Shown here in pieces: positions 1-7,578 of a stretch of DNA of 35,254 nt. The notes under the pieces were generated by a model. That model had not been told where the DNA came from. It saw nothing but the letters and a program-made list of their open reading frames with translations, and ran no database searches. Source of the DNA: CAYQZD01 sp964421875 (lineage in GTDB: Bacteria > Electryoneota > Tariuqbacteria > Tariuqbacterales > Tariuqbacteraceae); the NCBI GenBank assembly GCA_964421875.1, contig CAYQZD010000032.1, forward strand, positions 1 through 35,254, given 5' to 3'. Position 1 is the stretch's first letter. Each line of letters opens with the position of its first letter. The translations under genes were made by a program, and so were the position numbers.

Positions 1-48
1 GGCTCAATTTTACTTTACAATAGTGGCTCACTTTTAAGTTACAAATAA
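1..48. repeat. 24-bp tandem direct repeat resembling an insertion-sequence end
   Basis: Positions 1-24 and 25-48 are two copies of a 24-bp unit beginning GGCTCA; 17 of the first 20 bases match. Closely spaced GGCTCA-type repeats are typical of the ends of IS21-family elements (family knowledge). The repeat lies just before a gene that has lost its 5' half. I infer that an insertion sequence lies, or lay, to the left of the window. No transposase is visible, so the assignment is tentative. Confidence 0.45.
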
Positions 49-138
49 CAGTATTTAGAATTAATAGGAAATGATATTATATATAGTGAAGATTTCGCTC
101 TTTTAATGCCATAAAGCTACAAAGCACGGGTTTTCTGG

Positions 139-1131
139 ATGCAGCAGTGTTACAGTGGTGGGTTTATTTACAGACTGCAGGGCAACACTTCGGTTATACT
201 CACCTCAGTAGGCCCAAATTCGATTGCAGTATCTGTTGATGATGTTGATCCAGACGGTGACTATCCTAATGTGGATCCATATGAAAAGGATTTTATTCCA
301 CCCAGTACATTCCATTCCCATGGAGAATTTGCCTATCATGTCCTTAATGCTGCCAGATTGAAGACCGTTTTTTACTTAAATCCTTGTAATGCGGCTGATA
401 CCAATAGCGATGGTTTAGCATCGATGCAAGAAATTTGGGATTGGGAAGATTTAAAAGATCCTTTATATCCACAATTTTCCAACAACGGCGGGATTGCCCA
501 ATACATCATTTTAAACACCCCGCCATCTATCCCCCAAAACCTTGATATAATACCTTTGGTTGATTATGTAATTTTAGATTGGGACCGTAATCCCGAATGG
601 GACTGCGCTGGATACAGGATTTATCGTTGTCTGGTAATCTACGGGCAGCCTCCGACCCATTTTTCACTACTTGCCGAGATAAATGACCCTGATATTACCG
701 AATACAACGATTATGAGTTCAATCCTATGATAGGTGAGGACATAGCTGCGTATAAAGTGTCAGCAGTTGATTTAGCGGGTCAGGAAGGAGAACTTTCGGA
801 TTATGTATGGACTTATGGCACCTTTGTACAAGGTTCATATGAAAGCATAAGTTCGGTTTCAATCCCTTATGACGCCGTTATGCTTGAAAGCTATCCCAAT
901 CCCTTCAATTCATCGACTAATATTAAGTACTATTTACATGAACCGGGGCGTATATCATTGAAAATTTACAATGTGAACGGAAAAGAAATAATGACGCTTG
1001 CTGAAGGTTGGTGTTCCGCCGGATTTCATGATATAACCTGGGATGCGGGTGACTTGCCCAGCGGAATATACTTCGTCAGCTTGCAAGTGAACGGTGAATG
1101 CAAAACTCAAAAACTACTATTGACCAAATAA
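139..1131 (+). pseudogene. 5'-truncated C13/caspase-fold peptidase with FN3-like and T9SS sorting domains
   Basis: The frame is open from 115, after an in-frame TAA at 112-114, and the first ATG is at 139. The product starts inside the catalytic domain: QQCYSGGF near residue 3 matches the nucleophile-cysteine motif of clan CD (legumain/gingipain-like) peptidases. The preceding half with the catalytic His is absent, and frame 1 upstream has several stops. Next come GEFAYH and a calcium-loop-like DTNSDG stretch (about 61-100), a fibronectin-III-like segment (about 130-230), and a T9SS type A sorting domain (about 248-330, with YPNPFN). An intact relative would be a surface or secreted cysteine peptidase. 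This copy lacks a signal peptide and half the active site, so it is almost certainly dead. The break lies next to the IS-end-like repeat at 1-48, which suggests truncation by insertion. The class of peptidase is inferred from one motif. Confidence 0.7.
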
Positions 1132-1142
1132 TGAATTATAAA

Positions 1143-1170
1143 ACGGGCGGGTCGAAAAGCCCGCCCGTAT
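1143..1170 (+). terminator. Terminator-like hairpin after the truncated peptidase gene
   Basis: A perfect 9-bp GC-rich stem (ACGGGCGGG at 1143-1151 with CCCGCCCGT at 1160-1168) and an 8-nt loop start 11 bp past the stop codon. The following tract, ATTCTATT, is only moderately T-rich. It separates this gene from the one starting at 1189. Confidence 0.65.
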
Positions 1171-1188
1171 TCTATTCCGGTTATTGAT

Positions 1189-3039
1189 ATGAAACATGTT
1201 ATACTTGTTATAGGAGTGGTAATCATACTGAAAGCCGCAGCCTTTGCTCAACCACAGCCTCCGGATACATTGTGGACAAGAAAATACGGTGGACATGGTT
1301 ATGATGCAGGTGGGAGTGTGCAGCAAACATTTGACGGCGGATATATCATCTTTGGCAGAACAGATTCATATGGAGCCGGCGAGAGCGATGCCTTTCTAAT
1401 AAAGACAGATGCTATTGGAGATACAATCTGGACGCGAACTTATGGAGGAAACAATATTGATTCCCCCGCAAATGTTCAGCAGACAACAGACGGGGGATAC
1501 ATTCTTTGCGGAACCACATATTCACATACAGTTGGCTTGAGTGATATCTTCTTAATAAAAACCGATGCTTCAGGTTATATAATCTGGGTCCGGACTTTTG
1601 GCGGCAGCGATTTCGATAAAGGCTATAGTGTGCAGCAAACGACGGATTCCGGATATATCCTTGTCGGAAGCACAAGGTCTTATGGCGCCGGTTCGACCGA
1701 TGTGTATCTAATTAAAACAGACGCCGTTGGAGACACATTATGGACCAGAACTTACGGCGGTATCGACTGGGATGAAGGTCTTTGCGTACGGAAGACCGCA
1801 GAAGGCGGTTATATTATTACAGGAAAAACAGGTTCATATGGAGCAGGCGAGAGTGATGTTTACCTAATAAAAACCGATGCTCAGGGTGATACGGTATGGA
1901 CCAGAGTATTCGGTAATATATATCGCGACTATGGTAGTGCTATTGAGCAGACAATGGATGGGGGATATATTATCGCTGGAAATAATTATACATGGGGTCC
2001 TCCCCGGGAAGATGTATATTTGATAAAAACCGATGCAAACGGCGACTCATCGTGGACGAAAACATACGGTGGTGTAGAATCTGATGAATATGGTGGATGC
2101 GTCAAGCAGACCCTCGATGGTGGATATATCATTGGTGGATCAATTTATATTTATAGTCCTTACGGCGGGGATTTGTATCTGATAAAAACCGATGAAAGGG
2201 GCGATACGGTTTGGACTCGGACCTATGACAGCGGTGGATTGGATGATGGAGGCACCGATATTTACCTCACTAGAGACAGCGGATTTATTGCCGCAGGCAC
2301 AGCTCGAACCTTCGCCGATTTCAGTGATATCTGGGTTCTCCGATTTGAGGGTGAACATCCGGCGGTGTTTATGAATCCGGTTGCTCCGCCGATTGTCATT
2401 CCGCAGGGCGGGGGTAGTTTTCTTTTCAATGTGCTGCTGGACAATTCGACTCCTAATCCCTTCACAATCGATGTCTGGACCGAGGCGGTATTACCCGCCG
2501 GAAGGCTGATGACGCCGATTCTGTATCGTTCAAGCATTTCAATCGCCGCCAGAGCGGTAGTGTCCCGGCAATTAAATCAATTTGTTCCGGCTTACGCTCC
2601 TTCAGGGAATTACATATATCGTGGTAATGTCGGAACTTATCCTGATTCTGTTGTCGCTTCGGATTCCTTTCCCTTCGAAAAACTTGGTACTGACAACGAC
2701 GGCCGGCTGGGTTCGCCTTCAGATTGGCCCTGTTACGGCTGGTTCGACGATGATGAAGCCTCAGCCATTCAGCCTTCAGAATTCACACTTCATCCTTCAT
2801 ATCCCAACCCCTTCAATCCCGCCGCCGCGCTTAGTTTCGACCTGCCGAAAGCGTGCGAGGTCAGGCTGACGGTTTACGACATCGCGGGGCGGGAAGCGGC
2901 GCGGCTGGCGGAAGGTTTATATCCCGCGGGGCGTCATTCGATGCTTTTCGATGCCTCCGGCATGGCCAGTGGTGTTTATTTCGCGCGGCTTCAGGCGGGG
3001 GATTTCAGGCAGACGCTGAAATTGCTGCTGGTGAAGTAG
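1189..3039 (+). CDS. Secreted seven-repeat beta-propeller-like protein with T9SS sorting domain
   Basis: 616 aa. A signal peptide spans residues 1-20, with likely cleavage after AFA. Residues 29-390 are seven repeats of 52 residues: the conserved Trp of the W-T-R-x-Y/F-G-G motif falls at 29, 81, 133, 185, 237, 289 and 342. Each unit also carries DGGYI and LIKTD. Seven regular units suggest a seven-bladed propeller of the kind annotated as T9SS-exported repeat proteins in FCB bacteria. Residues about 394-500 form a separate beta-rich domain, shared with the protein at 3275-4522. The last 80 residues are a T9SS type A sorting domain (YPNPFNP). It is probably exported and surface-attached or released; its ligand is unknown. 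No good Shine-Dalgarno precedes the ATG, but the signal peptide supports this start. The last 250 bp are notably GC-richer than the repeat region. Confidence 0.85.
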   Translation: MKHVILVIGVVIILKAAAFAQPQPPDTLWTRKYGGHGYDAGGSVQQTFDGGYIIFGRTDSYGAGESDAFLIKTDAIGDTIWTRTYGGNNIDSPANVQQTTDGGYILCGTTYSHTVGLSDIFLIKTDASGYIIWVRTFGGSDFDKGYSVQQTTDSGYILVGSTRSYGAGSTDVYLIKTDAVGDTLWTRTYGGIDWDEGLCVRKTAEGGYIITGKTGSYGAGESDVYLIKTDAQGDTVWTRVFGNIYRDYGSAIEQTMDGGYIIAGNNYTWGPPREDVYLIKTDANGDSSWTKTYGGVESDEYGGCVKQTLDGGYIIGGSIYIYSPYGGDLYLIKTDERGDTVWTRTYDSGGLDDGGTDIYLTRDSGFIAAGTARTFADFSDIWVLRFEGEHPAVFMNPVAPPIVIPQGGGSFLFNVLLDNSTPNPFTIDVWTEAVLPAGRLMTPILYRSSISIAARAVVSRQLNQFVPAYAPSGNYIYRGNVGTYPDSVVASDSFPFEKLGTDNDGRLGSPSDWPCYGWFDDDEASAIQPSEFTLHPSYPNPFNPAAALSFDLPKACEVRLTVYDIAGREAARLAEGLYPAGRHSMLFDASGMASGVYFARLQAGDFRQTLKLLLVK

Positions 3040-3067
3040 ATGCGAGTTGCGAGATGCGAGATGCGAG
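3040..3067. repeat. Tandem heptamer repeat (ATGCGAG)x4
   Basis: Four heptamers, ATGCGAG, TTGCGAG, ATGCGAG and ATGCGAG, follow the stop codon directly. The motif recurs at 3212-3222. Seven-base tandem runs like this look like slippage-prone spacer DNA. Confidence 0.7.
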
Positions 3068-3084
3068 ACAAAAGATGCAAGCGG

Positions 3085-3111
3085 GTAGGGGCGATGGCCG
3101 TTCACCCCTAC
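3085..3111. repeat. Palindromic intergenic repeat (GTAGGGG...CCCCTAC)
   Basis: A 7-bp inverted repeat with a 13-nt spacer, in the cluster of short palindromes between the convergent genes ending at 3039 and 3275. No other copy was recognised in this window. Confidence 0.5.
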
Positions 3112-3119
3112 GAAGAAGG

Positions 3120-3158
3120 ATTCCGGCTTACACCGTACGGCGCGCAGGTCGCCGGAAT
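3120..3158. repeat. Palindrome ATTCCGGC...GCCGGAAT, half of the GTCATT element family
   Basis: An 8-bp inverted repeat followed by GAC. The right arm (GCCGGAATGAC) resembles the right end of the longer element at 30059-30129 (GCCAGAATGACA), so this looks like a partial copy of that palindromic family. Confidence 0.5.
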
Positions 3159-3170
3159 GACTTGTAAATT

Positions 3171-3193
3171 GGTGGGTTAAGAACCCACCCTAC
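3171..3193. repeat. 23-bp palindromic repeat, copy 1 (inverted relative to 6083-6105)
   Basis: GGTGGGTT (3171-3178) pairs with AACCCACC (3182-3189), followed by CTAC. The reverse complement matches 6083-6105 at 20 of 23 positions. Confidence 0.6.
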
Positions 3194-3225
3194 AACTTTA
3201 GGCGCAAGACGCGAGATGCGAGAAA

Positions 3226-3250
3226 AAGGCGGGTCATAACGACCCGCCTT
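3226..3250 (-). terminator. Rho-independent terminator of the minus-strand CxxCH gene pair
   Basis: A perfect 10-bp stem AAGGCGGGTC/GACCCGCCTT with a 5-nt loop. Read on the minus strand, the stem runs straight into a T tract (CTTTTTCTC), 25 bp beyond the stop of the gene at 3275-4522. It may also stop plus-strand transcripts from the gene ending at 3039. Confidence 0.8.
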
Positions 3251-3274
3251 CTCTCGTTGGATTGTTCAATTTCG

Positions 3275-4522
3275 TTATTTCAGCAGGATGATTCTTCGCA
3301 CGAATTTGAAACCGTCCGCTTCCATTCTGATAAAATATATCCCCGAAGGCTCTTCCGCTAAATCGAGTTTCAGATTGTGAGAGCCTTGATTTGTCCAGCC
3401 CCTCTGCAATTCCGCTATCTCCCGCCCGGATATGTCATAGACGGCGAGCCTCACTTCAGATGAAACCGGCAGATAGAATTCGACATTCGTCTGCGGGTTG
3501 AAGGGATTGGGGTAAGGCTCCGACAGCCGGAATCCCTCCGGTATCCGGTGAATAGCCAGTCCGGTTTCCTCGAAGAAACCGCTAATCCGCCAGCCGAATC
3601 CGCTTTGGAAAGCCGCTTCCACGCCGGATTTAGTGAAGTTGAATTCATCGGAATCGACTACGGTTCCGGGGTGGGTTCCCACCAAGCCTCTGTAGGTGTA
3701 TTGACCAGAGGGCGCGTATCCGGGGACTGTTTGCGTCACTATCCGCGAAATGGTGGCTCCGGCCGGGATGGACAGGTTACTCCTCAAGATAAGAGGCCCA
3801 TAGACGCTTCCATTGGGAAGGACCACTTCGGTCCAGGCGTCGAAAATGATGGGATTGGCGGTGGCGTTCAGAATCGAGGCGTCGAAGGTGAAATTCCCCC
3901 CGGCGGCGGGTATTTGTATGGGCGGGTTATGGGGTGTGAGGGTTACCTGGAGATTGGCGGCGGGGGCGGGACTCAGGTTCACCGAGGCGTTATAGATGTA
4001 ATCTCCGGAGGTGGAATTGTTGTTATTGGCGGCGTTCCCCGCGAAATAAAAGGTCACCATCCCCACCGTATCGCTGGGAGCGGTCCAATCGAAATTCCAG
4101 GAGACCGGACCTGTGCTGCCGCGGTAGGTTCCCGCAGAGATCTGCACCAGGTAATCGGGTGTGCTGCCTCCGCCAATCTGCAGCAATGTATTCACCGGGT
4201 CGGTAACCACCAGGTTCCCGGCTCGATGCGCTCCGGCCCCTATCATATACTGAACCGTCAATTCGAAACCCCAGCGCGATTGACCGGGGTCGTTCAAACT
4301 TAAGGTGAGATGATAGGTCTGCCCGGTAAAATATCCGGCAAAGGGAAGCCCGGTTAAATCGAGGGAGCCGTTTCCACTGTTGAGCGGATATGAACTGTGG
4401 CAGTTGGTGCAGGTTTGACTGGTAGGCGGATTCCCCGCTAATCCTCTGGGAGGAATGTTTGAGAAAGCGAATGACATAGCGGTAATTGCGAGCAAAACTA
4501 GGAGAGATACTGCAGTTTTCAT
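3275..4522 (-). CDS. Secreted CxxCH (possible monoheme) Reeler-like protein with T9SS sorting domain
   Basis: 415 aa from the ATG at 4522. A TTG at 4534 is also in frame, but GGGGGA sits just upstream of 4522 at Shine-Dalgarno distance. Residues 1-19 are a signal peptide. CTNCH (Cys38, Cys41, His42) is a canonical c-type heme attachment motif, just before a Reeler-like/choice-of-anchor-V domain (about 50-190) ending in an Asn-rich stretch and SGDYIY. Residues about 195-300 are the beta-rich domain shared with the protein at 1189-3039. The C-terminus is a T9SS sorting domain (YPNPFNP, about 330-415). It is likely exported to the cell surface. Whether heme is bound is not shown by sequence, because these domains often carry CxxCH and no cytochrome c maturation genes are in view. 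It is the second gene of a tandem pair, 39 bp after its paralog. Confidence 0.85.
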   Translation of the reverse strand: MKTAVSLLVLLAITAMSFAFSNIPPRGLAGNPPTSQTCTNCHSSYPLNSGNGSLDLTGLPFAGYFTGQTYHLTLSLNDPGQSRWGFELTVQYMIGAGAHRAGNLVVTDPVNTLLQIGGGSTPDYLVQISAGTYRGSTGPVSWNFDWTAPSDTVGMVTFYFAGNAANNNNSTSGDYIYNASVNLSPAPAANLQVTLTPHNPPIQIPAAGGNFTFDASILNATANPIIFDAWTEVVLPNGSVYGPLILRSNLSIPAGATISRIVTQTVPGYAPSGQYTYRGLVGTHPGTVVDSDEFNFTKSGVEAAFQSGFGWRISGFFEETGLAIHRIPEGFRLSEPYPNPFNPQTNVEFYLPVSSEVRLAVYDISGREIAELQRGWTNQGSHNLKLDLAEEPSGIYFIRMEADGFKFVRRIILLK

Positions 4523-4561
4523 TATTTCCCCCAAAATAAATAAATGAATGTAGGTTTATAG

Positions 4562-5413
4562 TTACTTTATCAACACCAGCCGACGGATTTGGCTGAATTT
4601 TTCGGACTGCATCGACACCAGGTAAATCCCCGAAGATAAACCCGAAAGGTCGATATTGCATGTGTAACTTCCGTTTCCAAGGCGTTGATTGACCGGCAAC
4701 GCGGCTTGACGGCCGCTGATATCATACAGCGCCAGTTTGACCTGAGATTCCAGCGGAACCGTGAACTCCACCGTTGCGGCATTGTTGCAGGGATTAGGAT
4801 AAACCGGCGCCAGCGAGTATTCCGATGGAGCGTTGCTCCCCTCTCTGCGATTTACACCGGTTCCGATGGGCTGCAGTTCAATTGCGGCAGTGTAAATATA
4901 ATCGCCGGAGGTTGAGTTGTTATTATTGGCGGCATTGGCGGCGGCGTAGAAGGTGATTGCGCCCACCGATGCGCCGGGCGCGGTCCAGTTGAACTGCCAG
5001 GCCATAGCGTGTGCGACTCCGGGAGCGGTGCCGGCGAGGGTTTGCTTAACATAGGTGATGTTGCCTGAGGCGCTGGTTTGCGAGAGAATGTCGGTGGTGG
5101 TGATGGTTCCGGCGTTCCTCGGAGCGCCTCCGTCCATATAAATCGCCGCCGCTTCATAACCCCAGCGCGTTTGATGGGAGTCGACTGCGACAATGGATAC
5201 CGTGTAGGTTTCCCCCGGCGTGTAAACCGAATCAGTGATTCCGGAAATCAGCGCCAATCCGTTGCTGGTGTTTACAGGGAAGGAGTTATGGCAGGCGGTG
5301 CAGTTCTGATTGTTGGGAGGGTTGCCCGCATAACCATCGGGGGGACTGAAGGAGTTGCCGAAGGTCAATGAGGCAAGCGCAAGAATTGACAAGAATGAAA
5401 TGATGATACGCAT
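4562..5413 (-). CDS. Secreted CxxCH Reeler-like protein with T9SS sorting domain (paralog)
   Basis: 283 aa. The ATG at 5413 has a strong Shine-Dalgarno (AGAGGAGC). A signal peptide spans residues 1-19. CTACH places Cys38, Cys41 and His42 at exactly the same residues as in the downstream paralog. A Reeler-like/choice-of-anchor-V domain follows (about 50-185, with the shared AANNNNSTSGDYIY segment), then directly a T9SS sorting domain (about 200-283, YPNPCN). It lacks the extra middle domain of the 415-aa neighbour. The pair looks like a tandem duplication followed by domain gain or loss, probably one transcription unit ending at the terminator at 3226-3250. The role is unknown. A surface electron carrier is possible, but a structural adhesin-like domain with a vestigial CxxCH is equally compatible. 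Confidence 0.85.
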   Translation of the reverse strand: MRIIISFLSILALASLTFGNSFSPPDGYAGNPPNNQNCTACHNSFPVNTSNGLALISGITDSVYTPGETYTVSIVAVDSHQTRWGYEAAAIYMDGGAPRNAGTITTTDILSQTSASGNITYVKQTLAGTAPGVAHAMAWQFNWTAPGASVGAITFYAAANAANNNNSTSGDYIYTAAIELQPIGTGVNRREGSNAPSEYSLAPVYPNPCNNAATVEFTVPLESQVKLALYDISGRQAALPVNQRLGNGSYTCNIDLSGLSSGIYLVSMQSEKFSQIRRLVLIK

Positions 5414-6082
5414 AATGCTCCTCTTAGTTTAATAGACATTTTATTATTACGAAAATGATAAAAACGCATATTATTATTGATAAAGCACAAGCGAATCAAA
5501 CATCACCAAATAAATGGTGTGTTGTCATTTCAATGAGATAAACGATGAGGTGCAATTACCGGAGATTAAATCCTTTTCGAGTAAAGATAGTCAATTCTGA
5601 GTATTAATGCAAGACAAAATGGGAATTGTTATCATTATAGAGCGTTTTTTTTATTTAGTTAGCGGTTCTTTCAGAATGTGGGTATTGGGCTGCCCGGTCA
5701 AACTCAAAGCTCTCAAGTTTTTATTGTGATTTACGGTATTAACTATGATTTATTTCGTAATAATTTGATTTTGTGAAAAAAATTACTTATAATAATTATG
5801 CGATTTTAAGATTTATTGATAGCATAATTTCCGCTAAGTTTTTGGTAATTCTCCGACCCTTCTTACGAAATCTCTCGTTTCACATTAATACTGTCTGATG
5901 CGGAATAAAGTGTCAGTTGAGTTTTATGAAAATCTATAGGCCTTTTTTGCCTTCACCTGTTAGTATTACATGTATTTAAAAGCAACTCTGGCGCTTCATC
6001 CTGAGGGATTATTCTCTTTCTTGCCATTCTTTTCAGGGGCTGTTGCCGAAATCCTTTTTCCGTGGTATCAGTCGACAGAATC

Positions 6083-6105
6083 GTAGTGTGGGTTCTTGAC
6101 CTACC
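6083..6105. repeat. 23-bp palindromic repeat, copy 2
   Basis: It starts GTAGTGTGGG and ends GACCTACC. It matches the reverse complement of 3171-3193 at 20 of 23 positions, so the two copies are in opposite orientations. Confidence 0.6.
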
Positions 6106-6112
6106 ACCGTTT

Positions 6113-6203
6113 GTCATTGCGAGCGAAGCTAAGCAATCTTATTGATTAATACAACCTTATAGATTGCTTTATCCAGCCGTACGGCTGGCGTCCTCACAAT
6201 GAC
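6113..6203. repeat. MITE-like palindromic element, GTCATT family (91 bp)
   Basis: Ends are inverted (GTCATTG...CAATGAC). An inner inverted pair AAGCAATCT...AGATTGCTT and a short CCAGCCG/CGGCTGG hairpin lie inside. Three other elements of about the same length share the TGTCATT...TGACA ends (21023-21117, 26246-26338, 30059-30129). No ORF is present, so it would be non-autonomous. Confidence 0.7.
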
Positions 6204-6331
6204 TATTACGGACGGTCTGCGGAGAGTAGATAGTACGAATGAACTATTTGGGAAACAAACCATTCACGAATGACGATAAGAGCCGCGAGTTTTAAATGTT
6301 GCCTTAATAGAAGCTTGAGGAATTATTTTCT

Positions 6332-7468
6332 ATGAATTCCCCTGCGAAATTGGAACCGGACCTGCAGTTTATCCGCAGGATAAAGGATTCCGGTGGCGAT
6401 ACCCTGAAGCAGTGCTATCAATGCGCCACTTGTTCCGTGGTGTGTAAACTTTCGCCCCGGGATAAAGCCTTTCCTCGAAAGGAGATGCTCTGGGCGGGCT
6501 GGGGCTTGAAAGACCGGCTGCTGTCCGACCCCGATGTTTGGCTTTGCCACCAGTGCAACGACTGCTCGACCAACTGCCCCCGAGGCGCCAAGCCGGGCGA
6601 TGTCCTGGCTGTGGTGAGGGAGTACGCCTTCGAGCGTTTCGCCTTTCCGTCGTTTATGGGGAGAGCGTTGGCCAGCAAAGGGGCGCTATTGCCGTTGCTG
6701 CTGGTTCCCGCGTTGATATTGCTGGCGATACTGCTGGCGATTCACGGCGGCTCCTTCGATTTTCTGAATCATCCCGTGGATTTCGCGGAATTTTTCCCGC
6801 ACGTTTACCTTGAAATCCTCTTTATGGGCGGCAATGCCCTGATTTTCGCTTTCGCCGCCATAGGGCTATACCGCTTCTGGAAGGGATTGAATCATTCCGC
6901 CGCCAGCGGTGAAGGGCAGGGCTTCATCGCAGCGTTGATAGCTACCTTGGTCGAATTACTTATCCATCGTAATTTCAACGACTGCGAAGCCAATAAACCT
7001 CGCGCTATTGCGCATCTGCTGGTGTTTGCCGGATTTATCGGAGCGATGATAACGGCGGGGCTGGCGGTTGGATTGACCGTGATTATTCCTATAATGGAAT
7101 CGCCTATCGATTTACCCAATCCGGTGAAAATCTTAGGAGTGCTGAGCGGGATTGCGATGTTGATAGGGGGGCTGATTTTGATTATCCGCCGGATTTCCCT
7201 CCCTGATAACTCCGGCAAGAGCGGCTACGCCGACTGGCTCTTCCTCAATATGCTATTCCTCACCGCGCTGACCGGTATGCTGACTTATGCTTCCAGGCTG
7301 ATTGGGATTCCGGCGCTGGCGTACAGCGTGTATTTCATTCATCTGGTCATCGTCTTTTTCCTGCTTTGGTACGCGCCCTATTCCAAGTTCGCCCATATGT
7401 TCTACCGCACATTGGGCATCACCTGGGCTAAGAGCAACGGCCGGGGTAAATCCAGAATTAAGGGCTGA
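6332..7468 (+). CDS. qmoC: Quinone-interacting membrane-bound oxidoreductase, membrane subunit QmoC
   Basis: 378 aa. QmoC is the membrane subunit of QmoABC, which links the menaquinone pool to APS reductase. The N-terminal HdrC-like half has two [4Fe-4S] motifs: CYQCATCSVVC (near 28-38) and CHQCNDCSTNCP (near 72-83). From about residue 105 a NarI-like cytochrome b domain follows with about six hydrophobic segments. Candidate heme-ligand histidines lie in AIAHLLVF, YFIHLVIV and KFAHMFYR. The length and the fusion of ferredoxin and cytochrome b parts are normal for QmoC, unlike the separate HdrBC used by Gram-positive sulfate reducers. The start has GAGG 11 nt upstream. It is the first gene of qmoC-qmoA-qmoB, whereas the usual order places qmoC last. 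An upstream promoter must lie in 6204-6331 or further left. Confidence 0.9.
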   Translation: MNSPAKLEPDLQFIRRIKDSGGDTLKQCYQCATCSVVCKLSPRDKAFPRKEMLWAGWGLKDRLLSDPDVWLCHQCNDCSTNCPRGAKPGDVLAVVREYAFERFAFPSFMGRALASKGALLPLLLVPALILLAILLAIHGGSFDFLNHPVDFAEFFPHVYLEILFMGGNALIFAFAAIGLYRFWKGLNHSAASGEGQGFIAALIATLVELLIHRNFNDCEANKPRAIAHLLVFAGFIGAMITAGLAVGLTVIIPIMESPIDLPNPVKILGVLSGIAMLIGGLILIIRRISLPDNSGKSGYADWLFLNMLFLTALTGMLTYASRLIGIPALAYSVYFIHLVIVFFLLWYAPYSKFAHMFYRTLGITWAKSNGRGKSRIKG

Positions 7469-7492
7469 TATAAGCCTATTCCCTTCTTCTGC

Positions 7493-7545
7493 GAAAAAAA
7501 AACAGCAACCTGCAACGAGCAACCAGTAACGAGCAACGAGCAACT
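7493..7545. repeat. Degenerate tandem CAACGAG-type repeat between qmoC and qmoA
   Basis: After a run of A's, units related to GCAACGA/GTAACGA recur five or six times in the 110-bp qmoC-qmoA spacer. It resembles the heptamer runs at 3040-3067 in style, not in sequence. The spacer carries no terminator-like hairpin, so qmoC and qmoA may still be co-transcribed. Confidence 0.55.
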
Positions 7546-7578
7546 AATAATATTCAAAATAAACCGGAGCTAATCAAA

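Larger units (their letters stand above)
5414..6331. other. 918-bp AT-rich intergenic region between divergent units
   Basis: This region separates the minus-strand CxxCH genes from the plus-strand qmoC. The left 550 bp are AT-rich with no convincing ORF. A small hairpin (CACCA/TGGTG) lies near 5503-5518. The right part holds palindromic repeats at 6083-6105 and 6113-6203. Promoters for both flanking operons should lie here, but I could not pick convincing -35/-10 pairs. Confidence 0.6.

Noticed and set aside
3040..3222. Short repeats that might suggest a CRISPR array
   Set aside because: Heptamer tandem units and unrelated palindromes only; no repeat of 25-35 bp with regular unique spacers and no cas genes.
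3548..4303. A 251-aa plus-strand open frame
   Set aside because: It lies antisense inside the CxxCH gene at 3275-4522, which has a signal peptide, CxxCH and a T9SS tail. The plus-strand product is Gly-rich with no domain.
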